Source: Laburnicola sp. R22_1
Taxonomy: Eukaryota; Ascomycota; Dothideomycetes; Pleosporales; Didymosphaeriaceae
NCBI GenBank assembly: GCA_014281115.1
Contig: JACONQ010000016.1
Location: forward strand, 1,054,001-1,118,000
DNA: 64,000 bases
Direction: 5' to 3'
In this document: one piece after another, positions 46,860-57,382 of the stretch
Layout: each line of letters opens with the position of its first letter
How positions within the stretch are numbered: position 1 is the first letter of the stretch
Program-made: the position numbers and the translations under genes
The notes under the pieces: model-generated
Seen by the model: only the letters and a program-made list of their open reading frames with translations
Database searches by the model: none
What the model was told of the DNA's origin: nothing

Positions 46860-47612
46860 GCTGGCGGTGAGATCTTGGAGCTCTTTCGAGTGCAGCCTCA
46901 TGCTGTTCGCGCAAGCTGCGCCAAATTGAAGACATACCATGGCTGCTCTTGACCGCGAACGGCAAAGCACACGGACTCCCAGCTGTACCGCGCCGGAATC
47001 GCGGACCGCGCCTAGTTGTTCATCGCCTGGGTGACGGGGACGAGTGGTTGCTGCCCGCGACGAGTGCCGCTGGGACCGGTTTCAATGTCCGCGCAGACAT
47101 AAGTACGGTTACCCAGCAGACCGCATGGCGCTCTGGACCTGGTGAAGAAGATCAGACGCTGGGGAGGTGCTGGCGCGACGGTCGACAGCATCATGGTTGT
47201 GGGGTAGGAAGAGTTTGCCGCACTGTCTTGAGGCCGTCCGCGTGTTCCTCTGGATAAAGCGCTCCCGCAGATGACGGCCTTCCTGGATGCTCTCCTTGCT
47301 TGGTTGCAACGTGGGCTCGTTGTCAGCGAGACCCATGGTCTCAGCCTCTCGGCGCGACAGAACCGGGCGCGTGGTACACTTCCGCGGTCCACTCCTTCTT
47401 TTCGGCACAGTAGCCCTCAGTTTCGCCTGCCCATGACAGCTGGGTACCAGCGTGTGCCTGTTTCGTAACCTCGAAGGTCCCAGACCTCGCCATCGGCGGC
47501 ATCGGTATGGTTCACGCAAGCCAGGGTGTAGCGGTGGATATGTATCAGCGGAGGGCCAATGGCGCATATGGCTGGCGGTATGTATCGTATCGGCGAGCGT
47601 GTAGGCCGCCAC
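46860..47612 (-). other. Possible coding remnant, minus strand
   Basis: Minus-strand peptides look locally protein-like: SRREAETMGLADNEPTLQPS near 47360-47300 and SSIWRSLREQHEAALERAPR near 46930-46870. They are not in one frame, and a GTAGTT donor-like site follows the second near 46813. This could be exons of a small gene or a decayed copy. No family is recognised. The long proline- and serine-rich tail of the 46390-46965 frame looks like chance coding of pyrimidine-rich DNA. Confidence 0.2.
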
Positions 47613-48251
47613 GATGGGCCGCCCGATTCCTCCATCCCTCCATCCCCCGTCGGTGTCCGCGCGGCTTGCTGTGATGCATCACGGACTCCTCCGGACCAGC
47701 CGTCGAAGCTGCGCTTGTTATCGCACGCATAGGCTGGCATGCCCTTCTTCTTCATTCAGCACGCTATTACTCGTCTCCGGTTGCTCGCGTAGGCTATATG
47801 CCTCAACATGTTCTTTGTCCGTGTAGCTTCAACCGAACGAAACTGCCGCGGGTGTTTTGTTGTGATTGAAAGACGCGAAGTCTCAATGGAGACGGCGTCG
47901 TCGTCGCGGAGGTGTATCAGCGGAGGATCATCCGAGAGTGTATTTCGGCAAACGTATATCGGCGGGTGGTATCGACGAAAGCATAATGGCAAGCGTGCGT
48001 AGAAGAGTAGTCTCGGTGCCTGCAAATGGTCAGAACAAGGGCCGATCTAGAACCTGCTTTCAAGTACACATACCCTGTTTCCCCTTCATTCGTTGTCCCA
48101 ATGTGACTTTCTGACTTTCCGGATCGCGACAACTGTCTACCAGCGGGTCCTTGTTCAGGATTCACCCAAACGCGACTATTGCGACCGAGAGATCCAAAGT
48201 CTCACCATCGATCGGGTGCGGGTCGGGGTCGCGAGTGGATGTAGCGAGAGT

Positions 48252-48473
48252 TGTATCAGCGGACCGTCACCATGCAGGTGCTCGACGAGGATATCTCAAC
48301 GGGCGGTATGGGGGAAAGCAGATCGGTGAGTGCGCGTCTGTATCGACGTCGTTGTAGTAGAATTGTATCAGCGGACCGTCACCATGCGAGTGCTCGACGA
48401 GGATATGTTAACGGGCGGTATAGGGGCAAGCGGATCGGTGTGTGCGTATGTATCGGCGTCGTGGTAGTGGAAT
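48252..48473. repeat. Tandem duplication of about 111 bp
   Basis: Copies at 48252-48363 (112 bp) and 48364-48473 (110 bp) are very similar. A third, more diverged copy begins at 48474. Each starts TGTATCAGCGGACCGTCACC. Confidence 0.85.
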
Positions 48474-48584
48474 TGTATCAGCGAAGATCATTAGAGTGCC
48501 TGTGCGTTTCGACAAGCAACTTCGGCAGGGCAGTATCGACCAGAGCGCTGATGCAGGAGTTGCACCCATTATACATATACGCTA

Positions 48585-48715
48585 TCCCCATCTTCATCCG
48601 TCCCCATATTCACCCGTCCTTATCTCCATCCATCCCCATCTTCATCCGTCCCCTTCTCCATCCGTCCCCTTCCTTCATCCGTTCCCATCGTCATCCGTCC
48701 CCTTCTCCGACCATC
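48585..48715. repeat. Pyrimidine-rich minisatellite
   Basis: The unit CATCCGTCCCCTTCT and variants recur about eight times on the plus strand, with strong C+T bias. Confidence 0.8.
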
Positions 48716-50047
48716 ATTCTAGCATGCCAACTCTTCGCCTGCTCCCGATAGTGGTGTACCGACATATCCTTATCCAGTAGCCTCAGCCGAACGGGACTTT
48801 GTGATCAAGAGCTCCCAAGACTCACTGTCAGGAGCCCAACGGCGTAGCAGTCGATGCCATGGGCGTACTAAGAGCGAAGAGTGAACCCGAGCTGATGGGG
48901 GTTGGATGTGAGCCGGTGCTGTCATGTATGGTCAGCGCTGGTACTCTGCTGTTTGACATGCACTCACTGTCTCAACGGCCGCCCACCTACCATGACATAT
49001 CTTAGAGATGGTCCGTCCATTATAGAAAATCGTAGCCGACGCGGCGTGGCTAGTGACTTGCGATGCTGACGAGAGTCAGAGGGGCGGGAGACGAGTATCA
49101 GCGGAGCGTCATCGTGGAGGTTTCAACGAGTGTATTCAACGGGGAGCGTGTGTAGGGCAGCGGACTTTTGGCACCTGCAACTGGTTAGTCCAAGCGCCGA
49201 TGGCGGGAGCGGCGGCTGTTGTATACATACGCATACGCTATCGCCTCCATCCATGGCCCCAGTATGGCTCTCAACAAGCCTGCTCCTGATAACTGTAGAT
49301 ACTGACGTGACCGTTGTCCACAGTTTCAGCTCAACGCGACTGCCGCGGTGAAGAGACGTGTAGTTCCACTGTTGGCGGCGTCGGCACGGCTAACGTACAT
49401 CTGAGCGGGCATCCGGCGGACGTGTATCAACGGGCGGTGTCGACGAAAGCGTTTCAGCTGGCGGGCATAGGGAAGCCGTCTTGATACCTGCAAGCGGTTA
49501 GAACGCGTGGAATGGGGTGCTTTCGTCAATCGACACGGCGTCCTCCTCCCGCCCTTGGAACCTCGAGCGTCGGCGTGAAAGCCGGGGGATCGACGAACAG
49601 GAGTATCCTACTTACGACTTCGCCTCCGCTTTCGCCATCCTCCATGGCTCGTCCATGCCCCGCCCCCTCCTTGCTGCGTTCGTCGTCAGCGAGACTTGTG
49701 CCCTCAGGCTCCCAGCCTCGAAGCTGCGCGCATCGTCTTGTACACGTCCCTGGTGTCCGCCTTTTCGGGAAAGCTGTATATCCACTTGTCCTTATTCCGT
49801 AGCCTAGCCGGACGTGCCAACGTGGCGCCTTTGCCGTCGTGTTGCGGTCGATTGAGAGAGGAGTGGATTCGGCGGCGGCTGGTGTCGAGGAAAGCGGATT
49901 GATGGCTATCCGAGTCGGCGTTTCTCGGCGAGGGTGGGTAGGTGTCGATGTCGAGTCCGGGTAGTAAAAGGCCAAGACCGGCGCCCAAAGCGGACGCCTG
50001 GCGAGTAAAAGTCGGTCCCGTTCGACTCCGCAGCCTTCGCTGTCTCC

Positions 50048-50257
50048 ATGAGCGACAAGGCAGCAGATTCCGAATCGCCAGCAGGGGAATGGCCCTTCCT
50101 GCGGTACTGGAAGTGGATCCCTAATGCGATGCTTCAGGACCTCCATCTCGACATGTTGACTTCTTCTCAGGCCCGCCACTGCCTCTTTGTCCCTCTGCCC
50201 TCCCTTCGTGGGACCGCCGCGCAACAACCCGACCGCCCCCGACCGCTCCCGGCCTGA
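50048..50257 (+). CDS. Short open frame, uncertain host exon
   Basis: This 69-codon frame begins MSDKAADSESPAGEWPFLRY and continues with a Trp-rich helix-like part (WKWIPNAMLQDLHLDML) and a Pro/Arg-rich end. Third codon positions favour C and G, as in fungal genes. No family is recognised. It may be one exon of a larger gene or chance; the opposite strand has a longer frame (49526-50398) that looks less like protein. Confidence 0.25.
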   Translation: MSDKAADSESPAGEWPFLRYWKWIPNAMLQDLHLDMLTSSQARHCLFVPLPSLRGTAAQQPDRPRPLPA

Positions 50258-50884
50258 GCAATAGCCTTCCGAGCACTCAGGCTTATTAGAGCCGACACTC
50301 CCAATACCGAGCCGATGCGACCGCGAATCCAACACCTGTACCATGGGCTCGAGCCTCTGCCAGGACGTTGAAGCTCTGGGTACTGCGACGACCCGCAACC
50401 ACCCTCTGCTTCGACGACGACAACCGAGCTGGGTTTGACATAGTCACATCGGTACCAAAGCTGGGGTTTATAATATAGCGGCATGGAGTTGGATACATGG
50501 TAGGCGCTGTGGTCGAGGGGGGTGGGAAGCTGCCATGGACATGTGAGAGGGACAGGCGGGGACCGGATTCCGTTCCCCATGCATGTGAAAGGTGAGGTTC
50601 GCTCGAGCGACATACGTCCGTGGAGCTGCTTCTTCGGCAATGCAACGGCGAGATTCCTTTCACTCTACGTGCTTAGCCATTCAACTTGTACACCGGCCAA
50701 CTTCACTTTCCCATCTCTTTCACTGAGAACCCACTCACCCTGCACCGCCCCCCCGCCATCACTCACCTCCATCTTCTCGACTACTACCACGATTCCTACC
50801 TCGACGACTCCACAATCCAACCCTTCGTCCTCCTCACCAGAACCCACGATCCTCAGCTCCAGACTCCGTCCGCAATCGCCCCCC

Positions 50885-51670
50885 ATGCCCGTCGCCATGC
50901 CCGTCGCCGTGCAGACGCGCACCTCCAGCTCCGCGCAGTCCATGCAGCCAAACCACAACAACGGACGCGAGGGCCCCGATTACCCGCCGGCCCCACCCAA
51001 CACGCCTATAATGGAGGCCACCTTGGGAGGTACGAGGTCCGCCCGACAAATGTGGTTTGGCACGCTGATGTTGAGGACAGAATGGTACGACATGACGGCG
51101 GTCACGCCCCCGCTGTTCGCCTTAGATCAGGCTCGGAAGTGAGCCGCCAACCGATACACACCCGATGCGGATGAACGACGTTGGACCTGCGGCCATGACG
51201 GATACTCGTGCCCGAGGTGAGTGGGGGATATGCGGGTGGACCCAGGACGAGTCACAGCCTGCTAATCAACGTCGCAGGTCTGGCTGGATGATGGTTCGGC
51301 GGAAAGCTGGATGGGCATGGTCCGATGCTACGGCGTTTTGGGGAGAGAAAAGTTTTCAGATTCATGTGCACTGGCGAGGGTGCTTCGTGCTTCAATGGAC
51401 GCCCCAAGTCACTGGCGCTGATATGCCGAGGTAGCTTCCAAGCATATACATGATTTCTTTCTTCTGCGTCTTGTCTCTGCTCAGGTGATGTCCCATACGA
51501 CCGCCGCGATTCTCGCAACGAGCGCGAGGATGTATACGATCGACGTGACCGACGCGACGACCGAGACGACGAGACATTCGAGACTCACGCGATGAGCGAC
51601 CTTTCGGTTCATCACGCGCTTCAGTTGGGCACGCCGGGGGCTCCTTCCATCCTACTTATTACTGCCTGTC
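50885..51670 (+). pseudogene. Multi-exon gene relic, unidentified
   Basis: Strong GC3 bias begins at 50885 (MPVAMPVAVQTRTSSSAQS) and runs to about 51142. Several GT..AG introns fit: 51 bp near 51029-51079 (GTACGAG to GGACAG with a CTGAT branch site), 61 bp near 51217-51277 (GTGAGT to CGCAG with CTAAT), and 54 bp near 51432-51485 (GTAGCT to CTCAG). After the last, a charged repeat-rich peptide follows (DVPYDRRDSRNEREDVYDRR) and ends at TGA near 51670. A TGA in the first part and a frame that does not carry through the middle exon suggest a decayed gene, or a splice pattern I have not solved. No domain is recognised. Confidence 0.35.
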
Positions 51671-52415
51671 TGACATGAGAATCTCCGAACGCGTCTGTTG
51701 ATCAGTGAGTCATCGCCCCGGACGACACCGGCTGAGTGCTTGGCACGAGGTACGTCGGCGTTATCAACAGATTCGACGTAGTATGCCTTTCGGTACTCGC
51801 TTTCGGTACTCGGTATCATCGGCGCCATCCGAGTTGGAGCAGACTTGCTCCTCCCCCTACGGCATGTGCGCCTTGTTGTTGTTTCCTCGCGAATGGGGTC
51901 GTCTAACTTGTAGTAGGCTGTAGGAAGCACCTTCCTCATCGAGAGAATCATCGAGCACCTGGCAGGCGCCGGTGCTGCGCCGGGCTTCTACTTCGACGGA
52001 TAGCTGCGCCGTGACAATGGCAAATCTCGGAAACCCCAACAGGAGAATATGCGAGTATCCATCAAGACCGCAAGCTTCTTGGTATCAGAGGCACCCAACG
52101 CGCCCGGATTCTTCCCGAAGAACGAAGAACAACACTGCGAGAGGATACCCTGTCAAGAGAACATGGCATATGCCAGGTCGTCCTGAGCGAAACGCGGGCC
52201 AGTCTTTCTTTGGCGGCGGACGTTTCGGCGGGTCCGATCCGGATGCTCGGCGTACACACTTTGGCCGTCTTTGCGACTTGTGTAAACGATGCCAGGTTTC
52301 CGACAAAACGACTACAATGACGAAGGACGGTATCACCGACACTGAGCCCGTGGCGCAGGCTTTCTGCTGCCCCAACACCATATTCCCCCACAAAACTAAC
52401 TGCAACAGCCAAGCT

Positions 52416-52730
52416 CTAATTCATCCAGAAGAAGGGGTACTCTCCAGCGAAGAAGACAACAGGTCCATTCAACCAAACCGACCTCAACAAGACGCACCAA
52501 CGCCCAAGGATAGATCCAACAGCGACCACGACGACCTCCACCGCCATGAGCTGCGCCAGCTGAGTTGGATCTGCACGCTTTATCGCGACGTCGTCGTCTT
52601 GCATGCGCTTGACAAGTGCCTCTTTACTCTCTGTCGTCGGGCATGTAGCGCCACAACTGTCGAGGATCTCTTGGAGTTCCTTGTTCTGCGTGTTGCTGTA
52701 TGGGACGGCGTTATGTTTGTAGGGTATCAT
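52416..52730 (-). CDS. SAP-like domain protein, probably partial or decayed
   Basis: From ATG at 52730 the frame reads MIPYKHNAVPYSN, then a stretch fitting a SAP motif (NKELQEILDSCGATCP, then ESKEALVKRMQDDD). SAP is a helix-extension-helix fold of about 35 residues that binds AT-rich DNA or RNA, known from nuclear proteins such as yeast Tho1; function here is by analogy only. After about residue 65 the frame turns hydrophobic (MAVEVVVVAVGSILG), while the next frame reads a Gly/Arg-rich string (GGGGRRGR). A frameshift or unseen intron is therefore likely near 52540. The upstream residues of the longer frame (to 52859) look non-coding. Another plus-strand frame starts only 11 bp away. Confidence 0.42.
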   Translation of the reverse strand: MIPYKHNAVPYSNTQNKELQEILDSCGATCPTTESKEALVKRMQDDDVAIKRADPTQLAQLMAVEVVVVAVGSILGRWCVLLRSVWLNGPVVFFAGEYPFFWMN

Positions 52731-52740
52731 TGCGGGGGCT

Positions 52741-53013
52741 TTGGGAAATGTTGGTATCGGTAGGCCATCCACCGCCCCAACAATCCCCGCGCCACGATTG
52801 CCTCGGCGAAAGCGCCCGTGGAGAAGGAGGAAGTCGATCAAGAATGCCCCGCCGAACACGCCGCTTGTATCAGCTGCTCAGCAGAACGAACGGGATAGGT
52901 ACGCTGACCCGCCTGATATGGGTTGGGAAGCGGGACTGCGCGCTGACCTGGTGAATACTACTACTCGATATATAGGACTTGCTGTTTGGATCCTAGGCAG
53001 GGATAGTGCATGA
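52741..53013 (+). CDS. Possible terminal exon of an unidentified protein
   Basis: This 90-codon frame has a basic middle (RRKRPWRRRKSIKN) and a tail with an ordered look (ADPPDMGWEAGLRADLVNTT, then TRYIGLAVWILGR). It may be the last exon of a plus-strand gene whose acceptor is the AG near 52762. It lies head to head with the SAP-like frame, and both cannot easily have normal promoters. No family is recognised. Confidence 0.3.
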   Translation: MGNVGIGRPSTAPTIPAPRLPRRKRPWRRRKSIKNAPPNTPLVSAAQQNERDRYADPPDMGWEAGLRADLVNTTTRYIGLAVWILGRDSA

Positions 53014-54015
53014 TAAGCCCAAAGGCTAATAGTGTGGGCGGGCGAGAGCGGGAGTGGGATTAGTATCGTGACTTGCCTTGGGGTACGTTCCTTGACTAGT
53101 TTGCTAATATCGCTGTTTAGAATTTTCGTCTTTTAGCTTGTGTTTGTGGGTGGGTTATATGTTGAATCATTGCGTTTTTTCAGCGACTTTACGGCGTTGC
53201 CTTGTGGCGTTATATTGTGAATCGAAAGGCAGGCGCGGGAAGATTTCTGCATCTAAGTATTTAAGTAAGGTTGTTTTCTTGGAGAGCCTGAGATGGACGT
53301 TGCGATGCCCTGGCTCCTTGGTAGCTGCTCTCGCGCTCGGCGCTAGTAGGCGTACTGGAAGGGCCTGTTCGAAGGTCGACCGCTAATGCGTAGTAAAAGA
53401 CTTTTGTATACTACGCTTTATAAAAGAGCACTACACAGCTAGTTGGTGTGGACAATACTTACTGCAGTTCTGTAGTAAAACAATTGCAAAGCTTATAATT
53501 CCTAGCAGAGCACCCCAGAGGAGGCTCCTACTGTAGTGCCTGATTAATCTCGTTTTGCGTGGCGTTTGGGGGTTGAAGTGGTATGAGGAGGTATGGTGGG
53601 ATCCTCGAACGGACTGAGGAGGAGCTGGAGAAACTTGCGGTTGAAGGGTTGTTGTGGCAGCAACACTATATTTGGAAACGTGAAGTTGGCTAGTAGGTGC
53701 TGGTAGTTTGGGCTGATTGGGGATAGTAATGGTAAGGGCTTGTGACCTTGAGAGAATACCTGTTCGCGTAGGAGTTTACTATCGCCGCTGCACAGAATGA
53801 GTAACTAGCTTGGATCTCCCAGCGACTGGGAGAGTCCTTTGGCGCGCGTTTTTAGACATAACTGAGGCGAGTATCTGGGTAAACATGAGCGGACTGAGTT
53901 GAAGAGCTACTCTGGGGATGTGCCTACTGGGTATCTTTGTGTTGGGGATATGGATAGCAGCATTTGGGCGGCGAAGAGATAGGATGGGTACTGTCTGCGC
54001 CTGCCTTCCCGAGGC
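53014..54015. other. Intergenic, no gene supported
   Basis: This is GC-balanced DNA without a protein-like frame of use. The frame at 53138-53386 has no recognisable feature. Confidence 0.4.
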
Positions 54016-54288
54016 TTGACGTATGGGAGCAGCCAGTTGGTTTTAAAATGCTTCTCTAATTTTAAAAAGTTTTACTTGCTATTTAATAGGTACAAAGCTA
54101 GATTCCTGCATGTGTTTCTTATCAGAATGATTATTATATGTGTCCTAGCTGCATTACTATCCTTAAGTACAACGAATATATCACACGTCGTATACTGGCT
54201 CCTTTGGACTTCCCACTGCGCCAAACGTGCAGATTATTTTGAGTTTTTAAGCTGTGGTTGCGCCGCTCTGTACGAGTCTCTTTACTAG
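54016..54288 (+). other. Unsupported 90-codon frame
   Basis: The peptide is rich in Leu, Ile, Phe and Cys with a hydrophobic middle, typical of chance translation of AT-rich DNA. I see no homology. Confidence 0.12.
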
Positions 54289-54529
54289 CAAGTGAAGTTA
54301 CAGTTCTGCTCCAAACATGTTGTGTATAATGCTGAATTTTATAGATAGTAGAGTAAGGCTTCCTGTAGCGTATCTAACGTATCGTAGTACGGCCCATAAG
54401 GCGTAAGGACGTAGCTATCCTCTAGGCTATAGCGTAGCTGTAATTATGTATATTTTAGCCTATAGTACAGCTTTACAGTAGCCTTTGTTAGAGGGTTGAT
54501 ATCTCCCTTTAGAGTGCTGCTCCTATAGG

Positions 54530-54800
54530 AGGATCTAGTCATGTAACTAAATTATATAATCTAGGTCATGTGATCTGCGCCGAGTGAATAGATCATGTGA
54601 CTGTAAGACGTGATTTAAATCACGTGAATAGGTTATGTACTATATGGGTCACTATAGACTGTACTATAGTTACAGACTGTAATTTGTCATTTTTAGGGGC
54701 TCCTATACGTACGTAACGCCCATACAAACTGTAGCGTAGAGCGATGGGGGGCAACTGTAGCGTACTACGCTACGTGGAAGCCATGGCTTCCTAATAGTAA
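54530..54800. promoter_or_regulatory. Cluster of CATGTGA/CACGTGA motifs and palindromes
   Basis: CATGTGA-like sites recur near 54574 and 54595, and CACGTGA near 54621. A perfect 18-bp palindrome ACGTGATTTAAATCACGT is at 54608-54625. GTAGCGTA-type repeats follow near 54730-54770. This could be an E-box-like regulatory cluster or the end of a small inverted-repeat element. Confidence 0.3.
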
Positions 54801-55317
54801 AGCGTTCAAAGAGAAAATCTTTGCAGACCATTTGGTACACGGTTAATTGCTGTGATAGGAATGTGGGGTGCTAAAAAACGCATCGAAACAAAGGTAAAGC
54901 TATGAGATAGGTTTGGCTGGGAACTGTTTAGCTTAAGACTGTTTGTCTGTGAGCATGTGCAAATCAGCTTTTTATAATGGTTGATAAGGTATTAAATCAC
55001 AAGATGTACCACGACAGCGAAGCGTTCTTAAATCTGACAAGGACTGGGGCTGAAGTATGCGATTGGATGGACCTTCTCTACTATCCTGGGCGCGTGCATA
55101 TACGCACTGTAGCAGGTTATGTTACTCGGAAATAGTCCGACTTTTATGTTGTCTAGGAGCTGAAACCGCTGCTGTTTCTCCTACTCCTACTCCGTATCTT
55201 ATATGGTCTTCTTTTAGATTCTTAATAGGCTGAACAGACTACTTAGTCTAGCGACGCCTTGGTGTTACATATGTATCTTTGCTTAGAGGGAGTAAAGTCT
55301 ACCCCTACGCATCTTAT

Positions 55318-55560
55318 TTAGCATCCTAGTAATGCCTTGCGTTGATTAACAAACTCCTTAATACGCATAGCAAAGAGCATAATTTCTCTATTTAAGCTCC
55401 TTGACGCAAAGAGCTTCTTAACGCGAAGCCAGACCGCATTGCCAAAGCATATTTTAAGTCCCAGGGCGCTACTACCATAGTCACCAATTACCCATAGAAT
55501 TCGCCAGCGAAACCCGCCAATATGTAGAATATAGGAACCTTCCTCTTGCGGGGAGCACAT
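55318..55560 (-). pseudogene. Open frame inside the unidentified unit
   Basis: The 80-codon frame contains an aromatic-rich start (LHIGGFRWRILWVIGDYGSS) and a basic, probably helical end. It looks more protein-like than the neighbouring frames but matches no family I know. It may be a fragment of a longer decayed protein. Confidence 0.25.
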
Positions 55561-56399
55561 GATATGTAAATTACAGATCTTTATCTACGCTGAAAATGGT
55601 TTGACAGTTGAACGTTCGTACTTAATATATTCCCACTTTAGCGTCTCCTCACGTTGCCTTTTCGCCAGAGGCACAGAAATTTGCCAGCTTTGTTTCTTAA
55701 AAGCTAAGGAAATTCTAACTCTTACCAATTACGCTTCTATAAGAATATGGGCACAAGCGTCAGCGATTGCTTCAATCACGGTCCTATCGTCCATTGTGGA
55801 ATTCGCCACATTTTTATAGACTGCGTTGCTTAAGGTTTTGGGAACAACAAGCCTGTAAAATAGGCTTTTGGCGTGCGTTTTAAGCACATCTGTGAGCAGC
55901 GGGATTGCTCAAGTGGAGCTTTTCGCTTTGTGACACCAATTGACTGGCATTGCTTAAGAATCGAGGCGCGCGCTGTAATTTAACAATGAGTTGAGCGGAT
56001 TGCAAATGTGGGATTCGTTGTACCTGCCACATTGTAACCAAGCTTTGGGTTTGCCGGAGACCAAGCTGTATTACGGGAGTGTAGTTCGTAGCAAATGATG
56101 ATAATACTTTTCAGATTGGGAGTTTAGGTGTAACGGTAGTGGGTAAGTTTGGAGCTGCTGCCTACAGATCTACTGTTGCCTGTACTAGTTCATTGCTGCC
56201 TACACTTGTTCACTGCTGCCTAGATTGCCTATTAGTATATATCCTAGGTACTACTCATATTCAATACAACAAGTGTTGCCTCGACTTTCGCCTTTCAGCT
56301 ACAACCGCTACATTAGGGATCTGCGCCTGGTCCTGGGTAATGCCGATGTCTTCACGCCTCCAGGCAAAGTCGCTATTCAATGCCGTTACAATTCCCGAT

Positions 56400-56580
56400 C
56401 GATTGGGAATGTGGAGACTTGGCGTGTTCCAGCAAGATAACGCATATTCAAGAGAAGAATATAGGACAGGTACGCGGGAAATGCGCGAACAGGATTTCAT
56501 GTTTTCTGCTGATACCCAGCCACCTGATTAGCGCTCAATGACGCTGATAACGGCGCAGAGTCGCCCGCAGCACTACCATG
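56400..56580 (+). pseudogene. Possible Tc1/mariner transposase fragment
   Basis: The plus frame has VFQQDNA (FQQDNA coded at 56427-56444) and, about 30 residues on, FSADTQPPD before a stop. Tc1-type transposases have F-Q/M-QDNA with the second catalytic Asp and, 34 or so residues later, a W-P-x-x-SPD-L motif. The spacing fits, but the sequence between does not show the usual His-Thr-Ala. Support is weak. Confidence 0.28.
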
Positions 56581-56834
56581 ACACCACAGCCGGTACGTCG
56601 AGTAACCATACCATTCCTGAAATCATTCCTTGATTCGTTCCTTTGATGGTTAGTTCCATACACACAACGCTTATTTACTAAACAAGACCACTTGTATTGT
56701 CTTCAAATCCTCAGAAAGGGATCATTATTTAGATCGCGGCGCAGCCGTTCGTAATGCGCTTGCAAATCGTCTAAACTTCAGTGCCCTGCTTGGACTGAAG
56801 ACTTGGTGGGTAATGATAAATTTTTCTTCGCTCC

Positions 56835-57382
56835 TTAAGCATTTGCTCTTGCAGAAAGCACGACTGGACGTTTATGGCGTCTTCCTTGCCTACGTGATTT
56901 GGATACGTGATAGTGATGGGAAATATCTGCGCGTTGATCGCAACATTTCTTCAACCCTTCGCTCCACTGCCCTTTATAAAAGGCGTAATACAACCGGACA
57001 AGCATTCCAGCGCATGCTTCTACGCTTGAAACAAAAGTGGCGATCTCGCTTTTGGCTCTGATTTCAATCTCAGCTTCGTGCACTAACAGACACCGGCTCT
57101 CAGCCAACACCTCCAGCGCCCATCGACCAAGAAACTGCAAGCGGTTCTTAAAAAGGCAGTGGTATACAAGCTGTAAACTACGCCACTCCATTCAGCGGCA
57201 GTAGGTGCCAACCAACCATGCCTTGATCCGCACATGTCTTCGGGCTGCAAAGTCTGCAACACGTTGGCCACACATCTGGTTGCTATCAAGTCCAACATGA
57301 TGAGAGAGCTCTTTGAAATTTCCGCAATCCTTTTGCGGGTTATCCGGGTCTTCTGGCCAATAGATGTGACTCTTTCCCGCAC
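56835..57382 (-). pseudogene. Two overlapping minus frames of the unidentified unit
   Basis: Frames 57382-57083 and 57191-56835 overlap and may be one protein broken by a shift near 57150. Residues include MRERVTSIGQKTRITRKRIA and WALEVLAESRCLLVHEAEIE, giving mixed basic and helical segments. No family is recognised. Confidence 0.25.

Larger units (their letters stand above)
47530..49900. repeat. Degenerate GC-rich repeat field
   Basis: Several motifs recur in the same order and direction: TGTATCAGCGGA (near 47538, 47909, 48252, 48364, 48474, 49096 and, as a variant, 49426), CGGGCGGTATCGACGAAAGC and variants (near 47955, 48299, 48412, 49430, 49872), and AGCCTCAGCCGAACG and variants (near 47830, 48780, 49325, 49803). 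Spacing is irregular, so this is a diverged tandem array or a set of decayed element copies. It shows no RIP-type AT enrichment. No protein-like frame spans it. Confidence 0.6.

Noticed and set aside
46390..46965. 191-codon minus-strand frame
   Set aside because: Most of it is a Pro/Ser/Thr/His string from pyrimidine-rich DNA; only the first part looks at all protein-like.
48585..48715. Possible CRISPR-like array
   Set aside because: Units are short, pyrimidine-rich and directly abutting, with no spacers. It is a minisatellite in a eukaryote.
49526..50398. Long minus-strand frame of 290 codons
   Set aside because: The peptide is rich in Arg, Gly, Ser and Pro with no ordered pattern, and it overlaps the repeat field. 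Long chance frames are common in GC-rich DNA.
51972..52763. 263-codon plus-strand frame
   Set aside because: It is antisense to the SAP-like frame and has no recognisable pattern.
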